From Proteus vulgaris (GTDB taxonomy: Bacteria; Pseudomonadota; Gammaproteobacteria; Enterobacterales; Enterobacteriaceae), in the NCBI RefSeq assembly GCF_023100685.1, contig NZ_CP090064.1:3844001-3908000 (forward strand): a stretch of 64,000 nt of DNA, written 5' to 3'. This document shows positions 20,101 through 27,655 of this stretch, piece by piece. Position 1 is the first letter of the stretch; every line of letters begins with the position of its first letter. The notes under the pieces are model-generated. The model was not told the DNA's origin and ran no database searches. It saw nothing but the letters and a program-made list of their open reading frames with translations. The translations under genes were made by a program, and so were the position numbers.

Positions 20101-21019
20101 CTTTATTAGATAACTTCCCTTTTTTATTAAACGCTTTAATAACAAATTGAGCATCTTTCTGTTCAATATTATAATATTTCGCTAAAAAATGAGTGCTATT
20201 TAGAATATCACTGTTAGTAGAGCCAAAATTTTTCTTAAATAGTGTATCGGTATCTTTATCAACATCTTCGACTAAAATATTATAAAGCTCAGGGGAAATA
20301 TCAGCTTGAATAGAAGCCAGTAGTGCTGAATCTAAGGTTCTTGTCACATCAACCGCAGACATTAAACCTTCAAGATTTTTATCTTGAAGTAAAATTGCTT
20401 GGCGAATGGTTTCATAAGGTTGGTGATAAGGTGTGCCACCAGTTAAACGGTTAGTCGCTAATTCACGAAATAAATCTTTACCACCACCTAATTTATTTTG
20501 TAGTGCTCTGGTTAGAATTTGATTAGATAAAGTAAGTGTGGAAACTTCTTTATCCATATTTTCTTGTGAAAGCACTAATTGCGCTAAATCGGGACGGCGT
20601 TTATCAAGATGATAAACCGAACTTTCAGCATGTAATACTTTTGCTTCACGATAAAGTTCTGTTAAATACCCCGCGGGTGAAAACATAGAAGCCACAGATT
20701 TATCATCGACAAAAATATTGCCTCTTTCAGGGATCCAATCACCTAATGCGCGGCTTTGTGCTGATTGTGGTTGAATACCTAACGCGACCGCATTTTGTAC
20801 TTGAGGATTATTACGCGCTAAATAATGAGCTTCATTAAGTTTATTAATTTTTTCGGCTTCTTGTGCTTGTGTATATAATATTTTTGCTTCATCCCACGTT
20901 AATTTTTCATCACTTAATGCACGTATTTCATGCAGTGATAATGGGGCTAATTCCTTTAATGTAATAATTTCCGAAGTGGAAGATTTCATTTTCGTTAAAA
21001 GCGTATTAATGTTTTTCAT
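14153..21019 (-). CDS. Tc toxin A component (TcdA/TcaAB-like, single chain)
   Basis: A 2288-aa protein that should form the pentameric receptor-binding and pore-forming body of the toxin. The N-terminus has the SpvA/VRP1-type region (ALGIQPQSAQSRALGDWIPER, SMFSPAGYLTELYREAK). A large middle part of helical shell and inserted beta domains follows. Next come the neuraminidase-like/translocation region and a Gln-rich helical coiled coil near residues 1975-2020. It ends in the TcB-binding domain (LPFEGLPVNDSSTLTLSFPDAT). There is no signal peptide, as usual for TcA. It is in one piece, like TcdA1, whereas Yersinia splits it into TcaA and TcaB. It is first in the operon, with a LysR gene divergent upstream. 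Confidence 0.95.
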   Translation of the reverse strand: MKNINTLLTKMKSSTSEIITLKELAPLSLHEIRALSDEKLTWDEAKILYTQAQEAEKINKLNEAHYLARNNPQVQNAVALGIQPQSAQSRALGDWIPERGNIFVDDKSVASMFSPAGYLTELYREAKVLHAESSVYHLDKRRPDLAQLVLSQENMDKEVSTLTLSNQILTRALQNKLGGGKDLFRELATNRLTGGTPYHQPYETIRQAILLQDKNLEGLMSAVDVTRTLDSALLASIQADISPELYNILVEDVDKDTDTLFKKNFGSTNSDILNSTHFLAKYYNIEQKDAQFVIKAFNKKGKLSNKEFLNLNKIIRLYKATDMPLSSLITAIQSKNMQLNIDKEVLSNIFHLQVMMNTYPITVEQAIVLNGGLISKTSLGNTLSQFDQLFNHPPLNGNTFTDDGYHFPLDNANEATSIIRLNTLKRAFDVNDVELVMLWRLAISYNSEFDCSLKSLSLLYRTSLLAQIYGLSVNELVLLINILPKPFNGTIQSHDSSDDMGNLIHTLNDVINFAKKEKWTISELFLICSSKFESEFSSELEVLINNLKEILKNTPTDYAEQFSAISSFIAAEMGIDSIEKSNSILQWVDLEAGNKYLNEILPIIIKDTLTQQDKVDIALFFNRLKKTTLVSNKVGLNKYELEFISVKQEYLYPKEKHVLTIDKIKHITYFHHFISQCGNMANEFLTGLKNQSLTTEKMTSILNIDETTLNQALVLTPTKELKDFQNITILIQYLELSKTLGISPKDFKLLIDLKYTENNDVAGNYDKWDRLSQIMQANLNSEKTAQLTQIKDVKEAAVLTHYYASQSRNPSLISRDDVYHHLLIDNQVSAEIMTTPIAQAIANIQFYINNCLSGDEKDVDKNVKGRTFFAQWDEFNKRYSTWAGVSKLVYYPENYVDPTMRIGQTKMMDTLLQSISQNSVNRDTVEDAFKTYLTSFEQIANLEVISGYHDSVTLDDGITYFIGRNPADQMSYYWRSADHSKIKDGKMAANAWTEWTKIENGLNPYNGLIRPVIFNSRLYIAWVERLEKAKNETAEKIEKEIKYSLKLSHIRYDGSWSSPITYEIWDSLDKLNKLNFYLSYSDEFDKVMIVFYKMSETYSAEKDEFKIYYIDNELNFAKGTSSEIESVYINAKNEFDILDDSKGIRVKVINNHFIKRDKTNYTISREPNSNITVKESELASLQGSLINDAKIELNNNRITCLFSAAIKCEIKKTIEADDYVKQHVAKILSYHNDSNDEFEDIYYARVNIGKCEDGYWENIHNEETDFALYFIVDLKSRNFYFYFIYKGNEYKVDLDFTRKVMNSYAPLIGVFNMVDKDGDAINLMNGSIEENGYFSMSIDDHFYDLIKQNNCMLVMTFELDDGFYGIYGKSTLDNLPIKNFDPMYNSTANKISDIAIEIKSAENNKEYNINSWSNHSQIYGGINSFNNVDGALSLDIPVSEFTRNGKTTVTVNVKVKNKQSEVLSEKAFSFEVKRTIVADTGSVIKVETNSAMAQYMSMSITNKPMLVRLNTLFARQLVKRANKGIDTILTLDTQRLPEPALEGNTDDTMDFNGANALYFWELFYYTPMMVANVMLEGHNYDEAGRWLRYVFSPNGYIENGTYSDRVWNSQPLLTDTDWDKVQLDSTDPDAVAQTDPMHYKLATFMKCLDILMERGDSAYRVLERDTLNEAKMWYMQALKLLGDETELLGDNVWLTPKLTEAATKTKQSTRVIKKENEEAASPRTANSLTALFLPQINEKLAQYRDTLKVRLFNLRHNLSIDGQPLSLAIYATPADPKALQNAAVNQSQGGSTLPNVVMPTQRFPVILNSAKSMVSQLMQFGSSLFSITERQDAQALSELFTTQGGEIILQNMKYQTKSIEEFIYNEKALKALRVGAQNRLDHYSKLYDENISTSEQQAMDLYLASSVLNTASQGLNIAGAAADLVPNIYGLAVGGSRLGAIFNATSIGLQLSGSATRIAADRLSQSESYRRRREEWVLSRDNAKSELEQIDAQLEALKVRKDATSLQLDSLKLQQQQTQEHLTFLQNKFTNKALYNWLRGKLMAIYKPFYDLAISRCRMAELAYQYDLGETQTFIRPGAWQGNYSGLMAGENLMHNLTHMENSYLEKDKRALEITKIVSLGDVYQGLSTKPFGFEQVTDVINQSKTQLGTAVNGITLKNGQLQASIRLSDLAIDKDYPADLGQLRRVKQISVTLPALTGAYQNIRAVLNYGGSAVKPRGCNAIAISHGMNDSGQFQLNFNDDRYLPFEGLPVNDSSTLTLSFPDATSKQKEMLLTLNDIILHINYTIR

Positions 21020-21438
21020 TAAATATTTCCTAATATAAGTTTATTAAAAATAGAGATAATTACATCGCCTTTTCATCTCGAAAATTAAAATATCAAGAAA
21101 ATTAAAAATGAAAATTGAGTTTTTTATAATGTGATCTTGAGTTTTTTTATACTTTATAGGCTGTCCGTGATTTTTAATAAAAAAATATATTAAAAAAACA
21201 GACATAAGCAATAAATAAAATAAAGTAATAATAAAAAATCAATCATTTGATTTTATTTTTTGTGAAAAATGCTCTTATTTATTATCAACTTTAGTCGTCA
21301 AAGTTATTTTTTTAATTTATCTTCGATAATTTTTCACTTTTAGTCGCTCTAAAAATATTATTGACAAATATCAATGTAAAAATCTCATTCAAGCAGATTA
21401 TTAATTTCAATTAATATGTCTCTGTGGAGAACACCTGC
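21020..21438. promoter_or_regulatory. Divergent promoter region between TcA and the LysR-type gene
   Basis: About 420 bp, very AT-rich, no gene. It must hold the Tc operon promoter. The most regular element is AACTTT-N7-AAAGTT at 21287-21305, an inverted repeat that contains a T-N11-A pattern of the kind LysR-type regulators bind. Assignment as their operator is a guess. Confidence 0.4.
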
Positions 21439-22311
21439 ATGTTTTTCTCACGAAAAATAAATCAATTCTTTGCTGTTGCGACTTACCAAAGTCTAGTAAA
21501 AGCAGCAGAAAAAATTAATGTCACCCCATCTGCGTTACGTCATGGTATTAATGAACTTGAAAACCAAATAGGTAAATCATTGATTAAACGTTCAAAAAAT
21601 GGAATGGAACTTACTCCGGCAGGAAAAACACTGTATGAACGACTATATCCCTATTATAAAAAAATTAGAAAAATTGAAACTCAGATCTTAGATTTAAATG
21701 AAGATAAGACATTGCTTTCAATTAAGTTAGATGGGCTTTATTATCCTGATTTGAAAACAAAACTATTGGAAATAAGACAAAAAAATGATCAATACAAGTT
21801 GTCTTTAGAAGATGGTTATATTGATGATATTAATGAAGAACTTTTTGATAAAGAGTTTGATCTTGTTATTTCCTCTCTTGAATTTGACTATTCTCATAAA
21901 AACATTAATACGATTAATCTATGCACACAAAAAGTCGGCTTATTAGTAAATAAAAAACTCTTTGAAAAACATTCCGATACCAAAACATTCTTTGCTAAAG
22001 AAACATTAATACAAAGAAACAGTTCTTTGCATAATCCGATATTTTCAACAATTTTAGATAGATTAAAAAAACAGGGTTACCAATATCATACTTTAGGTTT
22101 AACAGAAATGGCTGATGTATTGCAATGTATTGATGAAGGAGCTGGTTATTGCTTTATGCCTGAAAATATTCATTATATTTCAACGATCACAAATGATGAG
22201 GTACAATTTATTCGCTCACCATTTCCTTTTGATATTTTCTTACATCAAAAAGTCTATTTTAAAAAGAATAATGATAAAAAATTAGCTGATATCGCAATGA
22301 CACTACGCTAA
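21439..22311 (+). CDS. LysR-type transcriptional regulator, probable regulator of the Tc operon
   Basis: A 290-aa protein with the N-terminal winged helix-turn-helix of LysR proteins (FFAVATYQSLVKAAEKINVTPSALRHGINELE, residues about 7-40), then a linker helix and an effector domain. The ATG at 21439 is chosen because GGAG lies 8 bases before it. A GTG at 21424 in frame would add five residues. Divergent orientation next to the regulated operon is typical of the family, and Yersinia Tc loci are controlled by the LysR-type TcaR1/TcaR2. The ligand is unknown. The effector domain is shorter and more AT-biased than common LysR members. Confidence 0.85.
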   Translation: MFFSRKINQFFAVATYQSLVKAAEKINVTPSALRHGINELENQIGKSLIKRSKNGMELTPAGKTLYERLYPYYKKIRKIETQILDLNEDKTLLSIKLDGLYYPDLKTKLLEIRQKNDQYKLSLEDGYIDDINEELFDKEFDLVISSLEFDYSHKNINTINLCTQKVGLLVNKKLFEKHSDTKTFFAKETLIQRNSSLHNPIFSTILDRLKKQGYQYHTLGLTEMADVLQCIDEGAGYCFMPENIHYISTITNDEVQFIRSPFPFDIFLHQKVYFKKNNDKKLADIAMTLR

Positions 22312-22315
22312 TCAA

Positions 22316-22771
22316 TTAAAACAGCGCATTGATATAATCAGAGGTAAAGCCGCGATATTGCAGATAACGGATTTGTTTCGCTTTCTCTTTATAGTCCTTA
22401 GGATTGTCTGTACCAAATTTTTTCTCTTTGACCTCTTGGCAAAGTGCGTACCAATCAGTGTCTGTTTCTTCTAATACACGTTCAATAATTTCGCTGGGAA
22501 ATCCTTTTAGGCGTAATTCTTGGCGAATACGTAACGGCCCATAGGATTTATTTAAATAACTACGAAAAAAACTATAAATAGTTCGATTGTCATCAAGGTA
22601 CTGACTTTCAAGTAAGCGTTCGATTACTTGAGGCAAACATTCAGGGGCAGTCGGTGAGTCTTTTTCAGTTTCGCGAATTCGGCGTTCGATTCGACGTTGT
22701 AGTTCTCTTGTACTGTAATCACGACGAGACAGCATAAAAATTGCGTATTGATAAAGCTCTTGATAGGTCAT
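22316..22771 (-). CDS. recX: Regulatory protein RecX
   Basis: A 151-aa protein with RecX helical repeats: YAIFMLSRRDYSTRELQRRIERR at the start, then YLDDNRTIYSFFRSYLNKSYGPLRIRQELRLKGF, ending YLQYRGFTSDYINALF. RecX binds RecA filaments and limits strand exchange and co-protease activity. In many enterobacteria it follows recA directly. Here recA is not upstream: the 356 bp ahead of it are non-coding and then an unrelated divergent gene begins. It converges with the LysR gene with a 4-bp gap. Confidence 0.92.
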   Translation of the reverse strand: MTYQELYQYAIFMLSRRDYSTRELQRRIERRIRETEKDSPTAPECLPQVIERLLESQYLDDNRTIYSFFRSYLNKSYGPLRIRQELRLKGFPSEIIERVLEETDTDWYALCQEVKEKKFGTDNPKDYKEKAKQIRYLQYRGFTSDYINALF

Positions 22772-23127
22772 AACGTTCCTTTATTAAAAAAGTCCATATA
22801 AAACGACTATTATCATAACGCGTTATCACCGAAATAGCTTATTTTGCTGTTAATTTCATCAATAATAGGGAAATTAATATATTAGTAATAATTAAAAGAA
22901 GAATTATCATTCTCTTTTATAATTGAAATCGACTACTTTTATTAAGGTTAGCTTAGAAAAAATAGGGTTTTTTATTTAATAAACCCTTAATAATCCTTTA
23001 AAAACGCAAAATATAAGCATCTATTACTGTATATCGCACTTATAGCTGGTGACCACCTATTAGAAAAAGATTAAAATTTCCGGCTACTCTTTTACTACTT
23101 ACTTTTTTAATTTTTTGTGGGTTATGT
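22772..23127. other. Intergenic region between recX and the outer-membrane cassette
   Basis: 356 bp, AT-rich, no credible gene and no remnant of recA. It should hold divergent promoters for recX and for the gene at 23128. Confidence 0.5.
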
Positions 23128-24126
23128 ATGAACTTTTCCAATTTAAATAAGGTGGTATTGACCGCCTCCCTTCTTGCCACGAGTTTTTCTTATGCGGACA
23201 GTGATCGTCCTCTGCTCTCTCTAAGTGTGAGCCAATCTGGTGGCACAGCATTAAATAATGAAGGTTCGCTAGATACACGTACCCCAGCAAGCCAATCTCG
23301 TGTTTTACCCATTTGGGGCGATGAAGCTCGCGCCCGCGGTTATGATATTCCAGAGCCTTTTGGTATTGGTTATAACTATATGAATCTACGACAAGATGTA
23401 GTTGTAGATAAAATTGGTTTTAGCTCCAGTACTCCAATAGGTCAGGCTCTTCTTGGCCTTGTTGACATTGATGTTGGCCACACTCGCAGTAACAACGAAT
23501 CCCATATGTTAAAACTGGATACTTGGGTTTTTCCTTTTATGAATGTGTATGGGATTTATGGAAAAACAAAGGGTACATCTGTTGCACAATTAAACTCCGT
23601 TTACTTTGCTGATGCAACTGAACCTTCTGTTGAAAATGTTCCTTTTAAATTAAATTATGAGGGCAAGTCTTATGGTGGTGGCTTTACCTTAGCGGGTGGC
23701 TATAACCAGTTTTTTGGCACCTTCGATTTAAACTATACCAAAACAAACCTTGATATTTTAGACGGTGATATTAAAGCCTTAGTTATCACCCCTAGAGTGG
23801 GCTATGAATTTATTTTCTCACCACTAATTTCGGGTCAAGGCAATACCAAACTACAAGTCTGGACAGGTGCAATGTACCAAGATATTACTCAACGTTTTAG
23901 GGGAGATGTCAGCAGACTAGATTTACCTGATGGGTTAGATGATTTAATGGGTCTCGGTTCTTCATTTATGGGTAATATCAAATTTGATGTTGAACAGCAT
24001 CTTGCCCATAAATGGAACCAAACTCTTGGGGCGCGTTTAGAAGTGACACGTAACTTTAATGTGATCACTGAAGTAGGTTTTAATAATCGTAATAGCTTCC
24101 TTATTTCAGGTGAGTTCCGTTTTTAA
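23128..24126 (+). CDS. Uncharacterised predicted outer-membrane beta-barrel protein
   Basis: A 332-aa protein with a signal peptide (residues 1 to about 23, ending FSYAD) and a body of alternating hydrophobic and polar stretches typical of a barrel. It has many aromatic residues and a terminal phenylalanine (NSFLISGEFRF). No known family was recognised with confidence. It is the first of three genes linked by 1-bp stop/start overlaps, so its partners are probably the Omp85-like barrel and the lipoprotein that follow. The ribosome site is weak. Confidence 0.65.
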   Translation: MNFSNLNKVVLTASLLATSFSYADSDRPLLSLSVSQSGGTALNNEGSLDTRTPASQSRVLPIWGDEARARGYDIPEPFGIGYNYMNLRQDVVVDKIGFSSSTPIGQALLGLVDIDVGHTRSNNESHMLKLDTWVFPFMNVYGIYGKTKGTSVAQLNSVYFADATEPSVENVPFKLNYEGKSYGGGFTLAGGYNQFFGTFDLNYTKTNLDILDGDIKALVITPRVGYEFIFSPLISGQGNTKLQVWTGAMYQDITQRFRGDVSRLDLPDGLDDLMGLGSSFMGNIKFDVEQHLAHKWNQTLGARLEVTRNFNVITEVGFNNRNSFLISGEFRF

Positions 24127-25268
24127 TGGTTAAATACCCTTTTATTTTTGGGCTGGCATTTGCCAGCCTATTTACTTCACACACAGCACAAGCTCAACTC
24201 TTTCCCGATAGACAACAAATAGACCAATGGCTAGTTGAATTAGGGGGAGAAAATAACTTCGATCGCAGTAAAACTATCGACTGGGGTGTATTACCGGGCC
24301 CATTTTATACGCCAGAGCTAGAATTGGGTGTAGGCATTGCGCTTGTTGGTCTTTATCAAGCGGATAGTCGTCCTGATAGTAAAATCTCGTCTCTCTCGTT
24401 AAGCGGTTTTGGCTCATCAACCGGTGCTTTTGGTATGACCTTTAGCAACTACACTTACCTAATGGATGATACGTGGCGCTTTTATCTCACAGGAACATTA
24501 AATAATGTTCCTACCAATTATTGGGGAGAGGGTTATCACGAAGGACGTGTAAAAGATCATTTCGGCGAATTTCGCTCTCAAGAATTGCGTCTAACGCCCA
24601 CGTTACTGCGTCAAATTACCAAAAACACTTATATAGGATTAGGGTGGGATTATTCTAGTCTACAAGCTGCTGCCCCTGATAATCCCTTTAAAGCCTATAT
24701 GAATGCACGTGATTTACCTTTGCGTTCAACTAGCTCAGGAATAACTGCTCGCTTTACTTACGATAGTCGCGATTTTTTACCAAACGCTTATCGAGGGCAG
24801 GCTTTTGATATCAGTTATACCCATTATTCATCGGATACTGGCAGTAATAACCGCTTTAATGCGACACAGATACAATATAACTACTATTATCCCTTAAGTG
24901 ATACTGCGGTATTGGCATTTGATAATTATGCCCGTTTCACATCGGGTGATGTGCCTTGGAGCCAATTGTCTAAATTGAGCAATGGGCACCAAATGCGAGG
25001 CTATTATGAAGGGCGATATCAAGATAATCATGTCTTTTCAACCCAAGTAGAGTACCGTCAAAAGCTCAATTGGCGACATGGCATTGCTCTTTGGATGGGC
25101 GGTGGTACGTTAAGCGACCAAGCACGTGATTTAGGCAAAAGCCATTGGCTACCTAGTGTTGGTGTGGGTTATCGTTTTGAATTTAAACCACGTATGAATG
25201 TACGTCTCGATTTTGGCATAGGTAAAGAAAGTACAGGATTCTATTTTCAAGTAGGTGAAGCATTTTGA
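24126..25268 (+). CDS. Predicted outer-membrane protein of the Omp85/BamA (surface antigen D15-like) superfamily
   Basis: A 380-aa protein with a signal peptide ending AQA near residue 23 and a barrel resembling the Omp85 C-terminal domain: RSTSSGITARFTYDSRDFLPNAYRGQAFDISY, the QMRGYYEGRYQDNH segment (where BamA-type proteins have an RG-Y motif), and a closing phenylalanine. No POTRA repeats fit into the roughly 60 residues before the barrel, so it is not a BamA or TamA ortholog. The start overlaps the previous stop by one base (TAATG). The function is unknown. Confidence 0.7.
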   Translation: MVKYPFIFGLAFASLFTSHTAQAQLFPDRQQIDQWLVELGGENNFDRSKTIDWGVLPGPFYTPELELGVGIALVGLYQADSRPDSKISSLSLSGFGSSTGAFGMTFSNYTYLMDDTWRFYLTGTLNNVPTNYWGEGYHEGRVKDHFGEFRSQELRLTPTLLRQITKNTYIGLGWDYSSLQAAAPDNPFKAYMNARDLPLRSTSSGITARFTYDSRDFLPNAYRGQAFDISYTHYSSDTGSNNRFNATQIQYNYYYPLSDTAVLAFDNYARFTSGDVPWSQLSKLSNGHQMRGYYEGRYQDNHVFSTQVEYRQKLNWRHGIALWMGGGTLSDQARDLGKSHWLPSVGVGYRFEFKPRMNVRLDFGIGKESTGFYFQVGEAF

Positions 25269-26422
25269 TGTTTAAGCGGTTTCTTTTTATCAACACCATT
25301 GTCTTCTTCTTATTTATTGCAGGTTGCACTCAAGTCACCCCTGTAAAATCTCTGCATGCCAATCTTGATAGTGTTACCCATGAAGAAGCAACACAGCTTT
25401 GGCAAATACCTGAACCGCTAACAGCACCTAATGGCTTAAGGCCTTGTTGTGCTTTTGGTTATAACTTAAAAGTCAAAGCGTTTGAAATACCCGTTCCTTT
25501 TTATCGTATTGATAATGTAGTTGAAGCTTCGACATTAGGTAACCATCGCTATAACGATAGCTTTTGGCTGGGTGCGGCTGCCGTATTAGGTTTAGGAAGT
25601 GAAAAATCAGGTTTAATTTACTCTCATAAAGGAGGATTCCTTGATATCGCCCATATTCGTGATACCGCAGATTACACTTACTACCTCTTTAGCCATATCT
25701 ATCCAAAGTTAGGTCAAGAGTGGACGCTAACGCTAAGCAATGAACTGGCACAACGTAAAATACACTTTAATGCTTTTACCCCACCTAAAGATGAAACAGA
25801 ACGCTATACCTTAAGTGCTTATCTTGCTGCACACCTCGGTTATCGTCTTGCGGTATGGCATGAAATTGCACAATGGTATGGTTTTCGTTCTGTGCCGGGA
25901 TTCTCTGAAGGTATCTCTGCATTTTCACCTGAAGATCTCTATTCCAATTTAATTGGAGCAAGGCTTTCTCTTACACTTATTTTAAAGGGTCATGCCACCA
26001 GCCTTGAGCACTATAATCAATCGATGCAGGGCATTATTCCTTCCGCACTCTACCAATTAGAAGCTCAACCTCGTCAATTAACACAGCAGTGGTTTGATGT
26101 GATTGATGGACAATGGTGGGATAGTCAACAACGTGTTCCTGACAAATTTTTAGTTTTAATGCGTGATTATCACATCTCGGACAAGCGGTATCCGGTGTTA
26201 CCTTTTGAGGAAACAGCATCTCCACATTACCTCACATTACCTAGTGCTTATTCTGGTTACGTTTTAGAACAATTAGCAGAATTTCAGCTTTGGCCGACAA
26301 CGAAAATGGCAAGTTTACCTCATCCAAAAACCTATTGGCATGAGGCGGATTTTACTGATTTAACAGAAAAAGCGCGTGAAATTGATAATAAAATTAGACC
26401 AAAAACAACAAAAATTGACTAA
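25268..26422 (+). CDS. Lipoprotein with DUF4056-like domain
   Basis: A 384-aa protein with a lipoprotein signal (FFLFIAGC, cysteine near residue 20). The body contains PCCAFGYNLKVK, SHKGGFLDIAHIRDTADY and YRLAVWHEIAQWYGFRSVPGFSEGISAFSPEDLYSNLIGA, which resemble the uncharacterised DUF4056 proteins. The conserved His-Glu (AVWHEIAQWYG) is suggestive of a metal-dependent hydrolase, but this is inference. It is the third gene of the cassette, with TGATG coupling to the Omp85-like gene. A TTG one codon earlier is in frame, but the ATG is preferred. Confidence 0.7.
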   Translation: MFKRFLFINTIVFFLFIAGCTQVTPVKSLHANLDSVTHEEATQLWQIPEPLTAPNGLRPCCAFGYNLKVKAFEIPVPFYRIDNVVEASTLGNHRYNDSFWLGAAAVLGLGSEKSGLIYSHKGGFLDIAHIRDTADYTYYLFSHIYPKLGQEWTLTLSNELAQRKIHFNAFTPPKDETERYTLSAYLAAHLGYRLAVWHEIAQWYGFRSVPGFSEGISAFSPEDLYSNLIGARLSLTLILKGHATSLEHYNQSMQGIIPSALYQLEAQPRQLTQQWFDVIDGQWWDSQQRVPDKFLVLMRDYHISDKRYPVLPFEETASPHYLTLPSAYSGYVLEQLAEFQLWPTTKMASLPHPKTYWHEADFTDLTEKAREIDNKIRPKTTKID

Positions 26423-26697
26423 ATAATAAACAAAATTGACACATTAAAAACCCTTAATTTTACTAAATTTGGGTTAAGTCATGGCTTTTTACATAAGATA
26501 AATTTAAGTTTACATCAAAAAAGCATTTTTTGTTAAAGAAGAAAAGCGATTATAAAACGAGGCCTTCCAGTAAACCTTATACATTTATTTAACAAATCAC
26601 TCGTAGTTATCCTAATGTGAGGTGATATTTTGTAGCTATGAAAAAAGTAATTTGCTAGTATTCGTTCGATTTTTATCCAGTTAAACGAGGAGAAGCA

Positions 26698-27492
26698 ATG
26701 CCCTCTCAATTGATGAGGACAAGTGCCGTCTTCGCTTTCTTGATTTCACTACTATTTACTGGTGTAAGTTTTGCTTCAACCAGTACCAGCAGTTCCCAGA
26801 TACTGCAGGCGTATTCTTTCAAAAGCACGTCAACACCGTTGCCAGATTTGAAAAGATACCCTTCGGGAACACAGCGTAAGAAAGCGTTTTTAAATGTCAT
26901 AGTTCCTATTATTGACAATGTTAATAATAAGATAATGAGAGATCGTGAGTGGTTAACTGCTCAACGTAAAGCCCAGCACTGGGGCAGCGCAGATTTAAAA
27001 AAACTGCGTGAAATCTGTCAATACTATGGCGTCACATGTACCAGCCCTAAAAAAGTAAATTGGGATTCGTTACTGACTCGCGTTGATATTATTCCGACAC
27101 ACTTTGTCGCAACGCAAGCCGCTACAGAATCTGGCTGGGGAACATCAAAGTTGGCACAACAAAATAACAATCTATTCGGTATGCGATGTGGGAGTCAGTC
27201 TTGCAATAACGTTCCAGGGAAAACCAAAGGCTATGCAGCCTACCCTGATATTGAAGGCTCAGTGATTGCTTATATGCGTAATCTCAATACGCACCGCGCC
27301 TATAATTCATTGCGCTCCTCAAGAGCACAGCAAAGAATGACGCAGCAACAACTCGACTCTCGCCAGTTAATCACTGACTTGAAAGGTTACTCAGAATTGG
27401 GTTCAAGTTATAACGATTATCTGACCGAAATGTTCGACTCAAATAAAAAACTGATCACTCAAGTTCAGTTACAGTCGAAACAAGATAGTTAA
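26698..27492 (+). CDS. bax: Bax-like protein, probable peptidoglycan N-acetylglucosaminidase
   Basis: A 264-aa protein with a signal peptide (to about residue 26, FASTST) and a glucosaminidase domain of the FlgJ/Bax group. The catalytic motif ATQAATESGWGTSKLAQQNNNLFGMRC carries the glutamate (ATES), and the domain continues with YAAYPDIEGSVIAYMRNLNTHRAY. It should hydrolyse glycan strands in the periplasm. The role of Bax in E. coli is unclear. A strong AGGAG ribosome site precedes the ATG. It lies between the outer-membrane cassette and the peptidoglycan O-acetylation genes and is monocistronic, with a very strong terminator after it. Confidence 0.9.
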   Translation: MPSQLMRTSAVFAFLISLLFTGVSFASTSTSSSQILQAYSFKSTSTPLPDLKRYPSGTQRKKAFLNVIVPIIDNVNNKIMRDREWLTAQRKAQHWGSADLKKLREICQYYGVTCTSPKKVNWDSLLTRVDIIPTHFVATQAATESGWGTSKLAQQNNNLFGMRCGSQSCNNVPGKTKGYAAYPDIEGSVIAYMRNLNTHRAYNSLRSSRAQQRMTQQQLDSRQLITDLKGYSELGSSYNDYLTEMFDSNKKLITQVQLQSKQDS

Positions 27493-27516
27493 GCCTTAAC
27501 AGGCTTTCATCTGGCA

Positions 27517-27552
27517 AAAAGCCACTTTTCTTTCTAGAGAAAAGTGGCTTTT
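27517..27552 (+). terminator. Strong terminator after bax
   Basis: A perfect 15-bp stem (AAAAGCCACTTTTCT, 27517-27531, with its complement at 27538-27552) around a 6-base loop. The A/T flanks make it look bidirectional. Confidence 0.9.
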
Positions 27553-27655
27553 ATTTATCACAAGATAATCTTTTGATTGAAAGCCAGCTTAGAATTCATA
27601 ATATATGGGGTAACACGTTTGGTATGACTTTTAAATCACACCCTTAGAGCCATTT

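Noticed and set aside
26440..26480. AACCC...GGGTT inverted repeat after the DUF4056 gene
   Set aside because: Only 5 bp of stem with no clear T-run on either strand, too weak to call a terminator.
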